Shown piece by piece: positions 43,110-57,411 of a stretch of DNA of 64,000 nucleotides. Position 1 is the first letter of the stretch. The number at the start of each line of letters is the position of its first letter. The notes under the pieces were generated by a model. It saw only the letters and a list, made by a program, of their open reading frames with translations. It did not search any database and had not been told where the DNA came from. Made by a program: the position numbers and the translations under genes. Origin of the DNA: Siphonodentalium dalli (taxonomy: Eukaryota > Mollusca > Scaphopoda > Gadilida > Siphonodentaliidae); contig CP136067.1 in the NCBI GenBank assembly GCA_032622095.1, forward strand, positions 77,462,705 to 77,526,704, read 5' to 3'.

Positions 43110-46100
43110 CGTGATATTCTGTTAATTTAAATGGACATGGTTCATTCGAGCTTCCAAATTTTGTCTAAGTAATTTCTAAGGATGAAAAATGCGACTTTTT
43201 GAAGAAGAAAAACATGTTGAAAAAACATGGCGGCCATTTTGAATCAGTCGACCATTATGATTGGTTTGTTGGGGAAAAAACCAGTCTTCGCAGTTCACAT
43301 TGACCATTTATGTCATATTGCATGCTTTGCGTCACAATAAAGTGAACGATTCTGTTACTACTGTTGACACATACTCATATATAAGAAGGCAGTGCAACTC
43401 ACCGTAATTGATCATAAGTGGTGTAAATTCAACATAATTAATATTTCGTTGTGCTCACTTGGTTATTTTCACGTATACTTCCAGATAACTTTGGCACTGA
43501 AAAATAATACATAATTATTCAGCCAACTTCCATATATATAGATGTATATATGTTATCTGCATGCTATAGAACATTAAAACGTGTGCGCCTTTATATAAAT
43601 ATGTTTAACCGGGGCCACGACGGGTAGCCCTGATTGTATGACACAATTTCATACCGGTTCCTCTCCGTTGATTTTTCAAAATATTGACCAGGCCATACGT
43701 ATTTTATTTTAGAATATTATTGTAACACTGATGGTCACGGGGTATTTAAATAAGTTGTTTTGACCTATTTACAAAGTTTCCTGAAAATTCCCAGATGTTT
43801 TGTCATGATCGACACACCATTACAATATTTGAGTTATTATTTACTCGTCATTTTCCGCCGCATTTAATTTATACCATTCCGTCTTGTTTCTTGTACAATT
43901 ACATAATATACAGCTTGTCCAAAAGAATCTTCACTTGGGCGGATGGGTGGGGTTGTATCACTTTATTCTCATAGTCCTGCAACTACAAATAAATCCTTGC
44001 CACATTTTGTATATTGCATGCAATAATCTGACTGAGAATGTACCACCACACACAGTTAACAATATATGGTCCGCTATCAAAGAGCGTGGAATGCTCTCAT
44101 CCCCAAATGTGCAAGCATGATCATCCGGAATTGATATCTACTGATCCCATAAAAGATTCTCGAACGTTTGAGAACTTACAAACGGCCGATCAAAACATGA
44201 CTCGCACCTATACAGGTTTACCATAGTATCGAAATGTCTCATATAATCATAGGGTGGGTCCTTGGACTCCTTGAAACTCTATAATGTGCATGTATCACAA
44301 AAGAAGACAATGTGATTAACTTTTTTCGGCATGGAATATTAGTCCTTTATTTGTATGATGAAAATAAAGAGCGTTTTACGTCTTGAAACAGCGGATACAC
44401 CATACCACTTTGATAGGTATTGTTCAGATTATATACGTATTTTTATAAGTATATCTAGCAGATATATACCTATTTTTGGTCGAATGGCCGTGAACAAACT
44501 GGAGAATCACTATTATTCCACTTCATTTATGGTTTTACCTCAAACTAATTACAACACAATGTCACTTGGCAGGAATAAGAACAATGGCTCACAATAGACA
44601 ATATACTAAACTAAAACAAAAGATTAAAGATATGGGAAGTTGATATATTTTGTTAAACAGTTTCGGAAAATACTCAACTTGTCGTTTTTAAAGACGCCAT
44701 TTCACGAGTCCTTCCATTTGTATGACAAGTCTGTAGCTTTTAAAATGATGCTTGCAAAACAGGAAACTTTTTTTTTATATTCGCTTAGTATATTTCGATT
44801 TATCCCTGCCTTCAAAATTTTGAGTTTATCTCATTTCATGGCTTAAATTTTTGCAGAATTGCCAAAAATCAAGATTTTATGGTCTGGAGAAAACTTTATC
44901 GATATTTCAGGAATGTTCTCACTATATTTTGCAAAATAATAATTACTTTATGCATCAACGATGAAAAAAGACAAAACAAATATTAAACACACTGGGGGAA
45001 TTAAAAAAAAACAAAATGGTGATGTAAACTGACTATGCATCCTTAGTCTTTACTTGACTCTCTTCCAAAATGGAATTGGGGTGGGGGTGTTTGTCGATGT
45101 GTAAAAACGGAAGCATCTATTAAATGTAGTTTTTTTTCTTATAAACATCATCGGAAAATCATAAATAACGAACCTCTTTAAACCAACACTTTTGTCGCGA
45201 TGTTATGGTTATTGAATGTGATTGGCGGTAATGTTAAATTATTATATATCTATAGCCATATACATTCTTTCAACATTGTCGTCGAAATAAAAAGAAAATG
45301 ATGGAATATGCATAATGATATAAAAGCAGGGGTAATTTTCATAACAAGAACCTTTACAGTTGGATAGGGTTAACACTCACATCACCTGCGCTTCTGGGGG
45401 GAACTGGGAAACTTCCAGATACTTAACACATGCCAAATCGCATGGACGTAACTCACTTCCAACTTAAACATAGTCGGTAATGTAATCTATCCTAATCGGG
45501 ATTTAGACAGAAGATTGGAATTTATGGTCCCAGCTCACTCGACGAAAGAGCGCCGCGAGAAAATTTAGCACTCTTCGTTTAATTTATTGGAGGAGTTTAA
45601 TTGGACAAGTGCCGCCAGAATCGATCTGAAAATCGAAAATCGAGCGAGCACTCACACCAGACCATCTCACAGTCTGGCTTGGAATCTGTCTTTCAGTTGC
45701 TTCAGATATGGCAAAGCCAAACTGCTATAATTCGTCTATATATACTGAATTATCTCGTAAATACGCGCACATAACAACTATTTGAATTTCAATTTAAATT
45801 GAACATGGGCTCGTTTCAGAACTTCATATATTGTATAGTGTCCTAATTAAAAAAAAAGTTATATACTCGCGCCACAATTCAAAACAAAGTAAGTTCTATT
45901 CTGACCTAAAAAAAAATATGCCTATACAAGTTTGCAAGGAGGGATAGGATATGTCGATAATTTCACACGAAATATCGATCTACAGGCTTTGTATTCTCTG
46001 GCAAAACACTTATCAAAGTCATAGCAATTTTCCATCTATCTCAGATTTTCCCACAGAAGTGAGAAAAGTACTTTGACTGTTAGTGTGTGGTCTTCGTTGT

Positions 46101-47165
46101 GTTTGTGTATTAATTTGGTGTCAAATCGGATGGTGCGTCAATCGGTGATGCCTCTTCGAATTCAGTGATCCAATCGGATTTTCCAATTGATCAAAATGAA
46201 ATGGGAGGAGCTAATCCACAGACATTGTCTGTCAATAGGTGAAACAATTTTTTGAAAACTGATATAGCTGAACGAATGTATACTCAAAATTGACAAATGG
46301 TCTATATATATATACTCCTTTAATTATATCATTGTACATGCAGTTCGCGCGCTTCTTACGTTATCTCCTGTTTGTCGAGCTGCTTGTTGGTAGTTGTTGT
46401 CGTGAATATAATACAGTAATGTCGTGGCATGTGCGGAGTTAACTGACACACTCAGGCGGAACAAAAATGACATTAATTGCAGAACGACCAGGTGTTCAAA
46501 ATATTTTAGGAAGTATACCGCGAAAATGTATCTATCTCTTCTTTTTTGAGAATTTATCGCTATCTCGCAGATATAAATTTCACTGTTGGTTAAAGAAGTC
46601 CGCCAGATATCCCTATAATCATTATACTTGAGTATGTACGAGTCATTCTCGTCTCGGCTGGGGGCACTTCACAGCTACAGATTTTTTCGATGATTTACTA
46701 CGGAACTCTCGTGTTTTATGTGAGCAACAAAATATGATATGCTATAAATGTGAAATAACCCTCCTCATACAAAATAATTGCTCATTAATGTAGATTGTTC
46801 ATATTAACACACTAACAGTTAGGGAACCGGCTCATTCTATCACAAAAAGTACAATATTAATCGCCAGATGTATAAAGCTTGGTTTTATGCATTATCCTGC
46901 TTTATGATAATATGTGTTCATCTCACCACTGTAAGGAGTAGCCATATATGTTCTAGTCTAAAGCAATTATTTATCAAATGTGCTCTAAAATGGGATATCG
47001 GAAATACACCGGTCGCCGGATTACAATATAATGTCTATCATATAGACTTTACAGTATTATAGATAGCTAGAAAATATGTGTTCAATTCGGCGTTCTTGAC
47101 AGATCAGTCTGTTATCATTTCCAAGTGTGATGCACTTGAATGTTTATTGTCGTTTTTTGGTTGGC
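43110..47165. other. Non-coding DNA, nothing recognised
   Basis: About 4 kb. Holds AAACATGGCGGCCATTTTG near 43226 (motif shared with 25-kb and 56-kb repeats). 45350-45800 is comparatively GC-balanced and free of visible repeats; 45590 and 46190 have TTTAATTGG and TTGATC-type homeodomain-like strings. No exon supported. Confidence 0.35.
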
Positions 47166-47171
47166 TATACA

Positions 47172-47589
47172 TCTACATCTATTATATATTTTGGAACGTC
47201 TGTCTGTCTGTCTGTCTGTATGTGTGTTATAAACTCGAAAACTGGTCGACCGATCCGACTCAAATTTGGTATGTAGGCCTACTTTAATCCCGAGAACAAT
47301 ATGGGCGGTTCAAAATTCCAATTGTCTTTGACCTTGACCTCGCTCATATGTACGCTCATATAGACATATTTCTGGACCTCGACCGATCCGACTCAAATTT
47401 GGTATGTAGGCCTACTTTGATCCCGGGAACAACATGGGAGGGTTCAGTTTCACGTGCGACCGTGTCCTTGACATCGCTCAAATACGCTCATATAGGCATG
47501 TTTCTGGACCGAACAATAGTTTGTCCAGACTGAGGCGATAACAAAGAAATCACTAAATAACCCGGACGAAGTCGGGCACATCAGCTAGT
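47172..47589 (+). mobile_element. Non-autonomous Helitron-like element, ~418 bp
   Basis: Right end: hairpin CCCGGACGAAGTCGGG (47562-47577), then CTAG at 47586-47589 followed by T. Candidate left end TC at 47172 after an A, as Helitrons require, followed by a (GTCT)n run. The body contains CGACCGATCCGACTCAAATT twice (near 47249 and 47379), a ~130-bp internal duplication. Same family as 41085-41291. Confidence 0.6.
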
Positions 47590-47594
47590 GCATT

Positions 47595-49785
47595 ATAAAT
47601 ATAGTTAGAGAAACTCTTTGTCGTGTCCGAGAACTGTTGCCGACCTTGTGTTCTTACTCCAACTTCATACGCATTTATCATTAAGAACTACACAAGAACA
47701 TTCTCAACATGCAGCTCAGTCATATCAAGGCAGCAATAACCTCTCCAACAGTTGTTCGCCAGACATGCGATTGATAATGTGCAAAACCCGGGAAATTTGA
47801 AATAATCGTCGAAAATGGGCGATATATTACCGCCACTATCTTGCCGGAATTATCGTTGTCTTATTCCAGCGCACTAGATCCTTTGAATAATCAGTGTTAA
47901 CCAAAACCAGACTGTAACAACAAGTGAGCTACATCTGAAGCACACCACACTCGTGCATGATTTGCGATATCCGTGGTTTAAGGCTGCACACATAAAATTA
48001 ACCTACATAGACAGTAGCTGTCCATTTTATCATATTTTAAAGCTATTTTATCATCGATAAAACAGTATTCGTGACGATAATCGTTGGTCATAAAATTCTA
48101 TATACTTTATGAACGGCGATAGTCATCTTCGATCGAGCCGTTCCTTGGTGCGCCGGAGTCTTTATATGAAATATGATGAGCGAAGAAACGATAAAGCTTC
48201 TCTGTCGACGGCTTGTGATATAGCCATGTTACTGACTTATAAGCGCCATTTGTTGCATGCTTACATTCATATGTTAATTATAATTTGTGCAACTCAAGGT
48301 GTTACAAATTTTCCTTTCCCGCCTTCTGTCGGTCCATATTTAATTATGTATATTAACTAAACGGTGGAAATATGCATATACTTTTTAAAAATTTAAATTA
48401 TTGCAGATGTAATTAAAATTAGTGCAGATGTAGTGATTTTCACAATGTCAAAATGCAGTATGAATATTTCCGAGTATGTCCAATTTTTTAACACGGAGAA
48501 GCAAGGATTGGAATATTCAAATTACACATGTATGTTCTTAACATCGGACAACATGGGGCTACAGCCGTAAATTTCCAAGTCGGAGATGACGTGTAAATGG
48601 AATTTGCGAAAGTGGAATTTCGGCTAGCACAGAAATTAAAGGTATGGATGAAGATTTTTTCAGTGAACACAGGCAATTAGATAAGGTAGTTCCCATCCAG
48701 ATGCACAACAAGAACAAGTCTGCGACCGCGGATCCGGAATCAGGGTTAAATGTATATACCCGTTGCAAATTGATAGAACTATGCATATATCTGCTAATGC
48801 ATTGCATTAGACCCATTGCATTGCAATCCCCATCCCAATTGTTTTATGTATTGTGTATATATCGCAATAATATATGTTTAAACTAAATTGCGTTGTACAT
48901 GTATACTACTCCGTCAACCTTTTTTCACACACACATGCATATAATGCTATCAACGCTGGTTTCGAGTGATTTTAAAACAATCTCACAGATAACAAGCTTT
49001 GTACATGTGCAACGTCATCGTCGTTCTAATCTGATCCAAACAACAAATTTGTTCTCGGCAACTTTCGAGTATCTCCGCTAATTTACGACTGTAGTCCCTT
49101 CTTTGATCTCGCACATCCATTGTTACGTTCTAACATTAACATCGCAGAGTTCAACCCCTCGTGGTTTGTCCCCGCACGGATCATTGAATATAGGATTGGT
49201 AATTCCATTTCTTCATTCCGGGTTCTGATTTACGACACTCGCTGAATCTTGTATAATTAACTCAACGACTCAGATTCTTGTGCCTCCTCGATCGAGTACA
49301 ATGACTGGAGAGTTGACCTTTTGAGTATGACGGACCTCTAGTGGCTCTCTGGATTACACTTGGCAGGTTTCTTCAGGGTCGATGATTTCATATCGAAAGT
49401 CCTATCCTCATAAATAAAATATGAATGACGTCAATGGAATGGTTCTCATGGGAGCTCTATAATGGAAGAGAGCAGCGTACAAAGATGTGTTTCTTCGATC
49501 CGTGTATTCGTCCTCTCCTTGGGTCAAGTGGACCTTAGAGGCCCAACGGTATTTGTGAAGCACGGTGAACATCGGTTATAGAGTGGAGAAGTGAAACTCT
49601 GCTCGTGCTACACTTAGATGCATCAGTAACATCCATAGAAGTCCTAACATTATCCATTGGTAGCAGTCCAGAGTTCCATGAAAGTCCAATAATATAGTTG
49701 TCGATTTAAGTTATAACTTATATATAATATAAAGGCTTCAATTCCCGATATGACCACTTCACCTATAGATATAAGCGAGATGGAT
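47595..49785. other. Non-coding DNA, nothing recognised
   Basis: No supported exon or RNA gene. 49090-49700 lacks visible repeats and is not strongly AT-biased, but no domain can be read in any frame. Confidence 0.35.
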
Positions 49786-49786
49786 G

Positions 49787-50062
49787 CATTAAACGTAACT
49801 CGCTCAGCAACTACAACTACAACTATAAAACATTAAAGGGACACCTCGGGACTCTCCCATACCCCGTATAAAAGCTCGTGGGCTCATCCCCCATACAACA
49901 TCCATTCAATTCATTTCAACTTTTGCCGGGTTCAGACATGACGATTTTCTATACTCAGATATCCTCACAACAACAAATCGTGGGATGAAGGAGAATATCA
50001 CTAGATCTTTTCGACCATCCCGGGCGCTTCGCGCCCACCTACTACTACTACATTAAGCGTAA
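49787..50062 (+). mobile_element. Small retroposon with 12-bp target duplication and (CTA)n tail
   Basis: CATTAAACGTAA (49787-49798) and CATTAAGCGTAA (50051-50062) flank a 252-bp insert with one mismatch. The insert ends in hairpin GGGCGCTTCGCGCCC followed by ACCTACTACTACTA, a simple tail abutting the downstream repeat, as expected of a LINE-mobilised SINE. It also carries TATAAAAG at 49867-49874. No A/B boxes of Pol III were clear, so a 5'-truncated LINE tail or a small LTR remnant is possible. Confidence 0.55.
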
Positions 50063-50064
50063 GG

Positions 50065-53000
50065 TTGTAAATAGTCGATCAACGTAAAATGTTCGGATAA
50101 TCGCACAATCATGTTGAAATAAGAATGACATAAGCCATTCAGAGGAAATGAACTACATGTAGTTTCAACCATACCATGACCATATATGACCTAGGTGATA
50201 GTTAACGTTAATACGTTTTAAAGTTCTATAAGAGGACACTATGTGAAGTCGATACTTATGTGATGACAACACTAATACCATGGCCAATAGAGACTCATCG
50301 CGATTCCAGCGGTGTTACAGGACAGACATGTTAATAATAGTATGACATTCGTATAACGCCCATAAGCAAGACCCTGATATATGTATATACATAGGTAAAT
50401 GCACGGTGATTGTAACACATTTTTACGGGTGTTCAACCAAACTAATACACGTTCCACTACTGTTGGTATACCCACTTGTGTTCACCGGTGGTCAACCATT
50501 CAAATACCAACCAAATTCAGCATTAACTGTGCTATTCTATCTAACTGTCGTCGCAACTCAGCTTGCCACTGCCCCATATTTCATATATGGTTGGTGTGTG
50601 CGACACCCGCTATTATTGCCCACGCTGGGCCAGGTACCTGCGATAAAAATATAGATTCACACCATGGCGTTCGAATGCTGTATTAGAAACAATGTGACCA
50701 GGTGTTCGGTGTTTTATGAGAAAATAACAACATGATTGGTTCGGCGATAGCATCTATAGTGAGATCCGTCATGGCAATAAAGATGTCACATGCACACGTT
50801 CTCAGCCTTCGGCAGGGTTATATCCCTGGATATTGCCCATACAATCGCTGTGCCGGGTGTCAACGGGAACCGAAAATTGTGCGAATTATTCACGTGCAAC
50901 ATGACTCATAAACCTACGGATATATGATTGTGTTTTTAATGTATCCAGCCTATTTCATAGACTTCATTCAGCAATAGATAGGTTAAGCCATATGTAACGT
51001 GTTGCTATGGCACTGTATGACATTGTCATAGATATGCATTTGGAAGGAAAGCAACCACCCGAATCAGTATCGCAAAAAGCTACGCTATCAAAGGTTTAAA
51101 CACATGGTGTCAAATAGATTTCAATCAACATAAAACATTTTTCCGTAGTTAAATATAACACTTTTATTAGCCGCTTTGAGCTTTCTGATCATTGAAAATG
51201 ATACGTGTTGCACGTTGAAACTCTGAATCGACTGAACATGTATGTTATAGTTTCAGTTGCCACAATAGCTACACACACACAACGACACAATATAAGTTAC
51301 ACGCATGTACCTCCAAACGAACCTAGCAAGTATGTGTCCCGCCGGGAATGCAATTTCTCAGTAACCTAACTTAAGAGATAGAGATGTAATGATATTATAA
51401 CTTTTGACATAGCTACCATCAGTTATGATCAATGGACCCCGTGTGGGTCCGTAGTAGAATATGCCTACCGCCCCTCTGCGAGGGGAACAATCCCCTAATG
51501 TGGCACCTTTTTTTGCCATGGAGTGCATCCCGTGAGGCGTGGTATATGAGTCATGGTGGCAGTAGCGTGGCCGCATGACGTGAGGCATCGACCTACGACT
51601 CGTGGCCCACTTCGGTCCTACATCTCTTCAAGACGGTGCTTGGTTGAGTTTATCCGGCTCAAACAATCGACCACTCACGCCTCTTCACCGTGTTTCAGAT
51701 CATATTTATGTTATCTGTGTTCTGACACTGGCAGCATCGTTTTCTGTTTATTCGTGTATGGTGTGTCTGTCGTTTAATGTTTGTTTGTTGAATTGTTGAA
51801 TCTCGTACTGTCCAAACCTGTCTCACCGCGATGAGACACACAGAGGCTGCTATTTGCAGCGGATATTCATATCATTACTTCAGCTATGAACCAGTCTTGG
51901 ATTCGATCATAATGCGAGGGTAGTCCGAGACGGACGCTGTGCTATTTGTCGACCATTTCCTTTTGGTATGACAACTCAAACTAAAAAAGCAACACATTGG
52001 ACATATGAACAATGACTTCTAGCTAAGCCCTTGGTTCGTAGATCCAGATATAAAGAAACCTGTGTTTGTTATTGACAAAACACCACAAATCATAGCTGGA
52101 CAACTGAAATAAGCAAAACCAATACCAACTGGGCCAGTAAATGGGTCTCCCTTGAATACTCAAAGAAAATGCAATCTGACGCTCTTCTTCAGTTTAGATG
52201 CTAAGATGGCATACTCATCACAATCCTTACAGCAGCATGGGCTATGTTGCTAACCCGCGACATATCGGATTGACTGAGGTATTGACTGAGCTGGCCCCAC
52301 GGCGAGTCAGAAATGTTGATAGAATGTCACAAAACAATTGTGGGTACTATTAAACAGCTATGGTTGGACCTTCAAACCACCGGCGTTGAACGTTGGATAC
52401 ACACGACTGCTACTGACTATACATGTGTATCCCCTTAGTGGTGTCAAAAGTATTGCCATGGCCAAGATAATTGCAAGAACAAAAGCATCACAATTATATA
52501 CACACAGAGTGTTCACAACAACAACGGTTTTCAAATGGCCTCTTTCCACATGCCCCAATGGATCGTTCATGTCATTTGGGACTTTGAATTAAAAATACAG
52601 AAACTTTTATAAGGACGAAAAACAACGTTCCTTCCCAGACACTCAGAACATTGCTGGGCCGCGACCACCAGCTGCACATCGCACATTTTCTGCGGTTATG
52701 TCTGTAATGAAGAGTGCCAATGCCAGCACGCTAGTGGAGAGTGGGAACAATGTTGTTAGTGTATCATTGACGATTGAAGTGAACGAAACCGAACCGGTCT
52801 TGCTTCTGTCCAAGAACCTGTCTGACAAATCTTGGACAGATCTATTATAGTTGATATTGTTGGTCCAAAACAATCGCCATATCTCTGACATTGTAACTTT
52901 CAGACGCAGAGGTTGATATTCGAGTTAGAAAAGTTTAGTATGAAAGACTCAAACAGTTGTTTTGGTTAGGTGAGGGACGACATTCGTTATGACCAAACTG

Positions 53001-53340
53001 ACAGTCACATTCCTCTCGCCATGCAGATTCATAAAATGTTATAAATATATCTTATGCCAAATCAGATTTTAAAAACTATTTTACCTATTTGGACGTGAAG
53101 CCTTGGTAAATTGAATTTCATTATTGGCTACTGATTGTTTGTAACACATGTGTATTATGCTGGTTGTATGTTATTTGGATTATATATATGCACATAAGTC
53201 AGATCTTGAATATATAGCCATGACTACAAGTGGAAACACTTCCTTATGTGTGCTTTTATTTGTAAATAACTCATCCACTTTATGCTGTATATTCACAGTT
53301 GTGTAGCTACCATCGTTGTTGACAACCTATATCTGTTCTC
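50065..53340. other. Non-coding DNA with small palindromes
   Basis: GGACCCCGTGTGGGTCC near 51433 and CCCCTCTGCGAGGGG near 51472 form adjacent stem-loops, perhaps a repeat fragment. The rest shows no supported exon. Confidence 0.35.
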
Positions 53341-53346
53341 AGTCCT

Positions 53347-53410
53347 GCTATGGCCTAGTGGCTCAAACGACAACAAACCTCAAACAATCAATCATTCAAT
53401 CTATCTATGA
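53347..53410 (+). repeat. Possible tRNA-derived SINE fragment
   Basis: TATGGCCTAGTGGCTCAAAC (53349 on) contains TGGCCTAGTGG, a good Pol III A-box. The B-box is not evident, and the sequence passes into CAATCAATCATTCAATC-type simple repeat, as in a SINE tail. Weak on its own. Confidence 0.3.
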
Positions 53411-53414
53411 TCAA

Positions 53415-54585
53415 TATGGTTTTAATCGGCCTAAAGCTAATGTCGTGTCTACAATTTGAATATATATGTCTATCCCTATTTTGCCATAAAATTGCGAATA
53501 AATAGATCCACTTTCTTTAACAGAGATCGTGGACGCATCATATCAGTAGTACTTCCGTTAAATACACAGTTATTTGCCACCCAGAAGATATATCTTTCCT
53601 GTACGACTATGATAAACGCGGTCATAATATTTTGCGTCGTGGACCTATCATCCCACGATTAATTTTGTATGAACACCTGTACGTCATGAGCTCTCATTAT
53701 CAGCAAATAACCAAAAACAGTCGAGCAAAACATCTTGCCATAGATAAGAACGGCGTAATGAATGCATACAACGTGACCTTTAAACAAGGTCACATAACTC
53801 TGCGAGTACTTACCTCATATTTTACCCTCAGGAGTTTTTTAAAACTTTGCTTGCACGTGCGGTTTACGCGAACAGCTGGGTACTTTGGCTTTACGATACT
53901 TCGCTGCGTTTTGTATTCTTGATCTACAATGTGTGTAATATTCCATTTAATTGGTCATTAACATACTGGCTGAATGCCCCAACAATAGGGCATATATCAC
54001 CGCGGGCTGTTTTACATAACACTGTCGGTATGTCCGGCTTGAAATACGTTACCTGGAAACACATTGTGTGCATACATAGAGGTTAATGATCAGGGAAGAA
54101 ATTTTATTTCTATCGGGTGTAACCGAGTTTAGAGATGATTTATTATCTAATCCTGCACGTGTACTCCTATGATTCAGACCCGAATCCAGCCAAAATAACT
54201 TAGGCCCGATTAACATTTAACATAAGACAGCAACACCACCGGAAATAGTATATTCGGGTGTATGATGATGATGTCTCTATAATATCTAATACGATTGCAG
54301 ATCAGAGTGACCACCTTTCCTTTCCTGCATGAGGTCTCGAAAGAGTGCACGAAGGCCACCATCACTGGTATGCGTCGCTAATGATAAATACATATGGCCG
54401 ATTACCTTTAAATAGAGATATCGTAACCCGTTGATAACTGAATAGTCGTTGTTGAGCTGTTACCTGATTTCCGTTGGGTTATTTTTCAAATTCAGTTTCT
54501 AATAATGTCAAGATGGATACTTGTAAATTAAGCCGACAATTGAACCCTTTTATAAATTAAAATATGTAAACGATCAAAATGTGCG
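53415..54585. other. Non-coding DNA, nothing recognised
   Basis: Open frames at 53632-53922 and 53847-54086 have no recognisable domain. Confidence 0.35.
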
Positions 54586-54624
54586 CAAAGCTCACAAAGA
54601 GGTCGCTGCTGAATAAAGGATCTG

Positions 54625-54709
54625 TCTAAGATAAAAATGTGCGCGCACACAAGGGCCGCATGTCCCTAACGCACAATGGGGGTGCCCGAAGGGAGCCTGT
54701 TTCAGCTAG
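54625..54709 (+). mobile_element. Helitron-like 3' end, second family
   Basis: GGTGCCCGAAGGGAGCC can pair into a stem, followed by TGTTTCAG and CTAG at 54706-54709 with T after it. The body differs from the 41-kb and 47-kb elements. The left limit is unknown. Confidence 0.45.
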
Positions 54710-54711
54710 TA

Positions 54712-56635
54712 AATAATAATCATGGACACCTGTGAAGTTCATCAATGAACCACTATAGAGCTCCATTTTATCTAATAGTTAAATACTAACTACACATAAG
54801 AAACTATTCTGTCCTCTGTCTTGTCGAAATAGCCATGCACATCGTTATGGCAAGCTGAAGGCATATTTGTCCTTCGAACTTATCAATTTATTGAATCCAG
54901 ATTTTTTGCGAGCTGTACTGTGTTGTCAAATATGAGCAAAGGGACGCAAACAAAATCTTACAGATAGCTACCCCTTCCGCGTCAATGGCGTTCCTTATCA
55001 GCGTAAACTGGCCTTTGAGCTACAGAAAGATCCATAGAAGGACCGAAAGCTCGCGATTAAAGCATTAGCAAGTCTATAAATGTGTTACCCACTTTCAGTT
55101 CATATATCGTTCTCAGAGTCCTGTATGGCACAATATATAGTTAAAACCTAAATGACGGTGCATCTGGCGTTATCATCAATCTGTTCGCTGGAAGAAAAGA
55201 TCAGCCGACAGCTCTGAGCGTTGAGTTACCCATATATGCCAGATATTCTCCTCTGTGTTAAAACTTCAAAAACGAATAGCGCGTCCCATCAAAAGAGATC
55301 TACCGGACGGGGACCCAAGCGAGTCGTATATCACCGCAAACTTCTCAACGTTCTCTCTTCACTCTCAAGGATTTGTCACTTGGTCAAAAAGGTTTCGATA
55401 GTGGAATAAGAATGCCTATGGTCCAACTCACGAGTGACTCATATATTTGGCACCCAATCCCTTTGATGCCCGTGAGAGTAGAAGATACCAGTCTAGCAAG
55501 AAATGTCTGTGTGATGAGTTATGACCGGTTAGTGTTTGTTCTTGCAGCATAAGCTGGAATGTTCGTTGCGAAGGGTGGGGGCGCTTTTCGGGGTCATCAC
55601 AGTGCGGCCTTTTATCATGACACCCACCCACAAGTGACATGGTTTGGTGGTTAAGTATTATAAGTACATAGCGTTGTCATCGCCCGATTATTATAGGGTA
55701 ATACCAATTTCTCCAATACATGCATATCGAGACGATATATTTATCATCGAGTTATGAAGGGACGTACGTTTGCCAAACATGTTGATATTTCAATTGGATC
55801 TTCTGCAAATCTGTCTGGAATGTATTTATAATTTGGTACACGAAATGACACAAACCATAAGAATGGTCAATGGAATTTAGTTTTATGACATCAACATTTA
55901 TGAATGAAATTTGCCCTTTTTGCACACAAACAAAAAAACAAAAAACAAAAACGACAGATTATATAACCACGATATCATATCTGAAGATCATAAGAGAGGA
56001 CTTAATTCTCCATGCTTTGAGAAACTTCTCAATTATTCTCATGTGCAACAACACATAAATAATTATTTGAATTGGAGATTTGTAATGTCATGCCTCTTGA
56101 TGAATGAATAAGCGAAAGGACATATGTTCCAGAGGATGAGCCCATGACCCCCCCCCCCACAGTTGGCTAATTGATTCACTGGATAGATTACTGCAAATTT
56201 CACTTGGGCTAAACTAATTGTGATTAATTTTTTTTCTTCTAAATTCAATGTGTGTGAGGTGTGTGGGTCTGTTGTTATGTATTAAAATTAATGTCAACAT
56301 TAACACATTATAGAATGACTCGGTAAAATGCAATATTCATATTGAACCTATATAGTAAACTAATTCGTTTGTCGCGCTCCTACTAAGACAAACACTTTCA
56401 ATTAGTCCGGGAGCTGATATGGTACCCATGCACCCGGACTTAACTTCACCGCACTCATTTTCTTCCATATTATGTCCCTTAACTTTTAAGCGATGTAAAC
56501 ATGAAAAAAGTGGCCGTGTAGACACCATGTAAGATGGCGTCGATCATGGCCGCCGTTTTTCAGAATTGGCACTATATAAGTCAGTTTGATGTAAACTGTA
56601 GCAAGAAAATCTTGTCAAATGTAGACGGATGAATA
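54712..56635. other. Non-coding DNA, nothing recognised
   Basis: A-rich stretch near 55927 and a C-run near 56149. GATGGCGTCGATCATGGCCG near 56533 belongs to the NATGGC repeat vocabulary. Confidence 0.35.
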
Positions 56636-56639
56636 TATG

Positions 56640-57340
56640 TTATGAAGCTAAAACATAATGCCAACTATATATATGGGGAAATGGGAACTTTCCCTCCGAT
56701 ATTACCGCCAAAATGGCCACCGGAAGTTAAATATATGACTTTTTCTCTCACTAGTATCTGCTAGATCAGTTGCTGCTGTTTTAAACTGGTTGAGAATTCT
56801 TACTATATTTTGTATTTGTTATATTAAGTTATCATTGGAGCAATTACATTTGCAATTATTGAGGTCCTAGCCCCTTTCGACCGCTCAGAAATTCGATTTT
56901 ACAGAACGTGGCATAACATTTCACAAAAAAATTACAATTGGCAAATCTTACTGTGTAATGTAAGTGAGGTATACCATTACCCATGAATATTCAAACTCAT
57001 TGGAACCAAAATTGTTACTTTGGCTCAAAATGGCTGCAAAAATGGCCGCCAAAATATGAAAATGCTAGATATTGCCACAGCGTGCACTGCACTCGCTTAC
57101 ATTTTGTGGTTGATTGGATGGCTATTCTGTCTCATTTCTATACATTGGATAAATATCGGCAAGAATTAACTTTTCAGGTTTGGACCATTGTTTAAGGTAA
57201 AATGAAACTAGCTTTGATATGAATGGTGTTTATTGTCTTGATATATCTTTAATGTTTCACAATAAGGTGTTTACAGACAAAATTACTCACGATGGCTTCC
57301 AAAATGGCAACCAAATTTGGTAAAATCTTGAATATTCACA
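56640..57340. repeat. Diverged repeat region with AAAATGGCCGCC motifs
   Basis: CCGCCAAAATGGCCACCGG (56706), CAAAATGGCTGCAAAAATGG (57027) and CCAAAATGGCAACC (57299) recur at about 270-320-bp spacing with related flanks (ACTATATTTTG, TTCACAA). AATTCGATTTTACAGAAC near 56893 is shared with 40482. Confidence 0.5.
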
Positions 57341-57411
57341 TATATACCGAACGTTATTCTCTGCTGTTCAGAAAAGGTAGTAAATTGTGACTCACATGGT
57401 TATTGTACATA

